Positions 63,029 through 64,000 of a DNA stretch of 64,000 bases are shown here, one piece after another. Position 1 is the first letter of the stretch. Each line of letters begins with the position of its first letter. Under the pieces are notes generated by a model that did not search any database, was not told the DNA's origin, and saw only the letters and a list, made by a program, of their open reading frames with translations. The DNA is taken from the NCBI RefSeq assembly GCF_003130585.1, contig NZ_QFKX01000001.1, positions 496,001 through 560,000 on the forward strand. Reading direction: 5' to 3'. This DNA comes from Brachybacterium endophyticum. GTDB lineage: Bacteria > Actinomycetota > Actinomycetes > Actinomycetales > Dermabacteraceae. Both the position numbers and the translations under genes were made by a program.

Positions 63029-64000
63029 ATGACCGTGGAACAGCCCTGCCCTTCGCCCCTCACCCGCCGCGCGACGCTCGCCGGAGGTGTCGGTGCCACG
63101 GCTCTCGCCCTCGGCGGCGCCCCGGCTATCGCAGCGGGCCCTGCACCCGCCGGTGGGCATCACGGCGGCCCGCACGGCCCGTCGGCCCCGGCCGTGCACT
63201 GGGAGCGCGGCCACCTGTTCCCGACCTTCGACCGCCCGCAGGGCGCGGTTCGCGTGGCCGACATGCGCGACCTCGACGGCTTCGACCGCCTGCTGCTGGT
63301 GAGCCTGCAGGGACTGGTGAACCGGGTGCGCCCGGAGATCTACCTGATCGCCGACGACGTCGACGCGACCTGGCTCCCCGACCTGGGCGTGCGCACGAGG
63401 TGGGAGAAGGACCCGCTCTCCCTCCTCGAGCGCTTCCGCCGCCGCGTCGAGGGCGCCGTCGTCTACGACATGGACGCCCCGGACACCATCAACCTCGCCA
63501 CCACGATCGCCGCCCGTCGCTCCCTGGTCGTCGCGACCGCCGAGCAGGCCCGCACCCATCACCTGAGGATCGTCGAGGACCTGCGCGGGCGCTTCGACGA
63601 CGAGCCCTCCGCGATCTACGCCTGGGCCGTCGAGAACCTCTGGGAGAAGAGCACCCACCGTCTCCTCGTCGGTCTGCCGCCCACGCAGACCGTCGAGGTC
63701 GAGGGCACGCAATGGACCGAGCTGCTGCGGGAGAAGGACCGCGTCACCGACTCCTCCAACCTCGACACCTACACCGTCGAGCTCGCGGACCGGGTCGGGG
63801 AGGGTGAGGTCTTCGTGAAGCTCTCCGACGCCTTCACCGACGACGGCTGGGGACCCACCGTCCGCCACGCCACCCTCACCATCGACGGCGAGCAGACCGC
63901 GGACTTCACGCCCGGCGGTGACGAGGAGACCCCCTATCTCTTCGACGGCGGCGGGTCCGCGACCGGCGACGGCACACGGTTCGCCGACGGCGGCGCCTCC
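63029..64000 (+). CDS. secreted GxGYxYP-type protein, N-terminal part (runs off window)
   Basis: The frame is open from an ATG with an AGGAG site to the last base, giving 324 residues without a stop. A Tat signal (SPLTRRATLAGGVGATALALGG) leads into a segment typical of GxGYxYP N-terminal domains: VRVADMRDLDGFDRLLLVSLQGLVNRVRPEIYLIADD, then AVVYDMDAPDTINLATTIAARRSLVVATAEQA. Around residue 235 a separate beta-rich segment begins (TYTVELADRVGEGEVFVKLSDAFTDDGWGPTVRHATLTIDG) that looks like an inserted carbohydrate-binding-type domain. GxGYxYP proteins are thought to be glycoside-hydrolase-like, but no activity is established. The catalytic part should lie beyond the window. Confidence 0.75.
   Translation, partial: MTVEQPCPSPLTRRATLAGGVGATALALGGAPAIAAGPAPAGGHHGGPHGPSAPAVHWERGHLFPTFDRPQGAVRVADMRDLDGFDRLLLVSLQGLVNRVRPEIYLIADDVDATWLPDLGVRTRWEKDPLSLLERFRRRVEGAVVYDMDAPDTINLATTIAARRSLVVATAEQARTHHLRIVEDLRGRFDDEPSAIYAWAVENLWEKSTHRLLVGLPPTQTVEVEGTQWTELLREKDRVTDSSNLDTYTVELADRVGEGEVFVKLSDAFTDDGWGPTVRHATLTIDGEQTADFTPGGDEETPYLFDGGGSATGDGTRFADGGAS

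Overview
The window is very GC-rich DNA, densely packed with short-spaced and often overlapping genes. The gene families (mycothiol-type DinB enzyme, actinobacterial RIO kinase, many Tat-type signal peptides, many sugar ABC importers, several apparently leaderless starts) point to a high-GC Gram-positive actinobacterium. The overall set resembles Brachybacterium and its relatives in Dermabacteraceae; that genus guess is inference. No rRNA, tRNA, CRISPR array, insertion sequence or phage gene was seen.

Layout. 1-0.7 kb: the end of a Gfo/Idh/MocA oxidoreductase, followed by a 60-bp palindrome. 1.1-7.2 kb: a sugar-phosphate catabolic operon (class II ketose-bisphosphate aldolase, LacC/FruK-type kinase, ROK kinase, AgaS-like SIS enzyme) divergent from a DeoR and a LacI regulator. 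It looks like an amino-sugar or tagatose-6-phosphate route. 7.2-10 kb: an S33 peptidase and a decayed MHS-family transporter.

10.0-24.9 kb is the most interesting region. It holds two secreted DUF4185 (GH183-type) proteins, a cytoplasmic DUF2961 (GH172-type) protein, a cytoplasmic five-bladed beta-propeller glycosidase, two complete three-gene ABC sugar importers, a fucose/arabinose-isomerase-like enzyme and a LacI regulator. Six copies of one LacI-type operator, core G(T/G)AAACG(A/T)TT or a close variant, lie in its intergenic regions, and three sit immediately downstream of good sigma70-like promoters. GH183 and GH172 are the families known for endo-D-arabinanase and exo-alpha-D-arabinofuranosidase activity, and L-fucose isomerases also convert D-arabinose to D-ribulose. 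The simplest reading is a regulon for cleaving, importing and isomerising D-arabinan of mycobacterial or corynebacterial cell walls.

24.9-59.5 kb is mostly housekeeping and accessory metabolism: SDRs, an aldo/keto reductase, an AddAB-like helicase/nuclease pair, a sulfatase, an SPFH protein, glutathione peroxidase, a PfkB kinase, a class B penicillin-binding protein, an OYE-type flavoenzyme, HAD phosphatases, a GH15-like secreted protein, an MFS exporter with its TetR regulator, a PHP phosphatase and a RIO kinase. Three loci in the window are broken by point lesions: the MHS transporter, a MerR-PP2C gene and an EamA transporter.

59.9-64 kb: a third ABC sugar importer followed by the start of a secreted GxGYxYP-type protein that runs off the window end.
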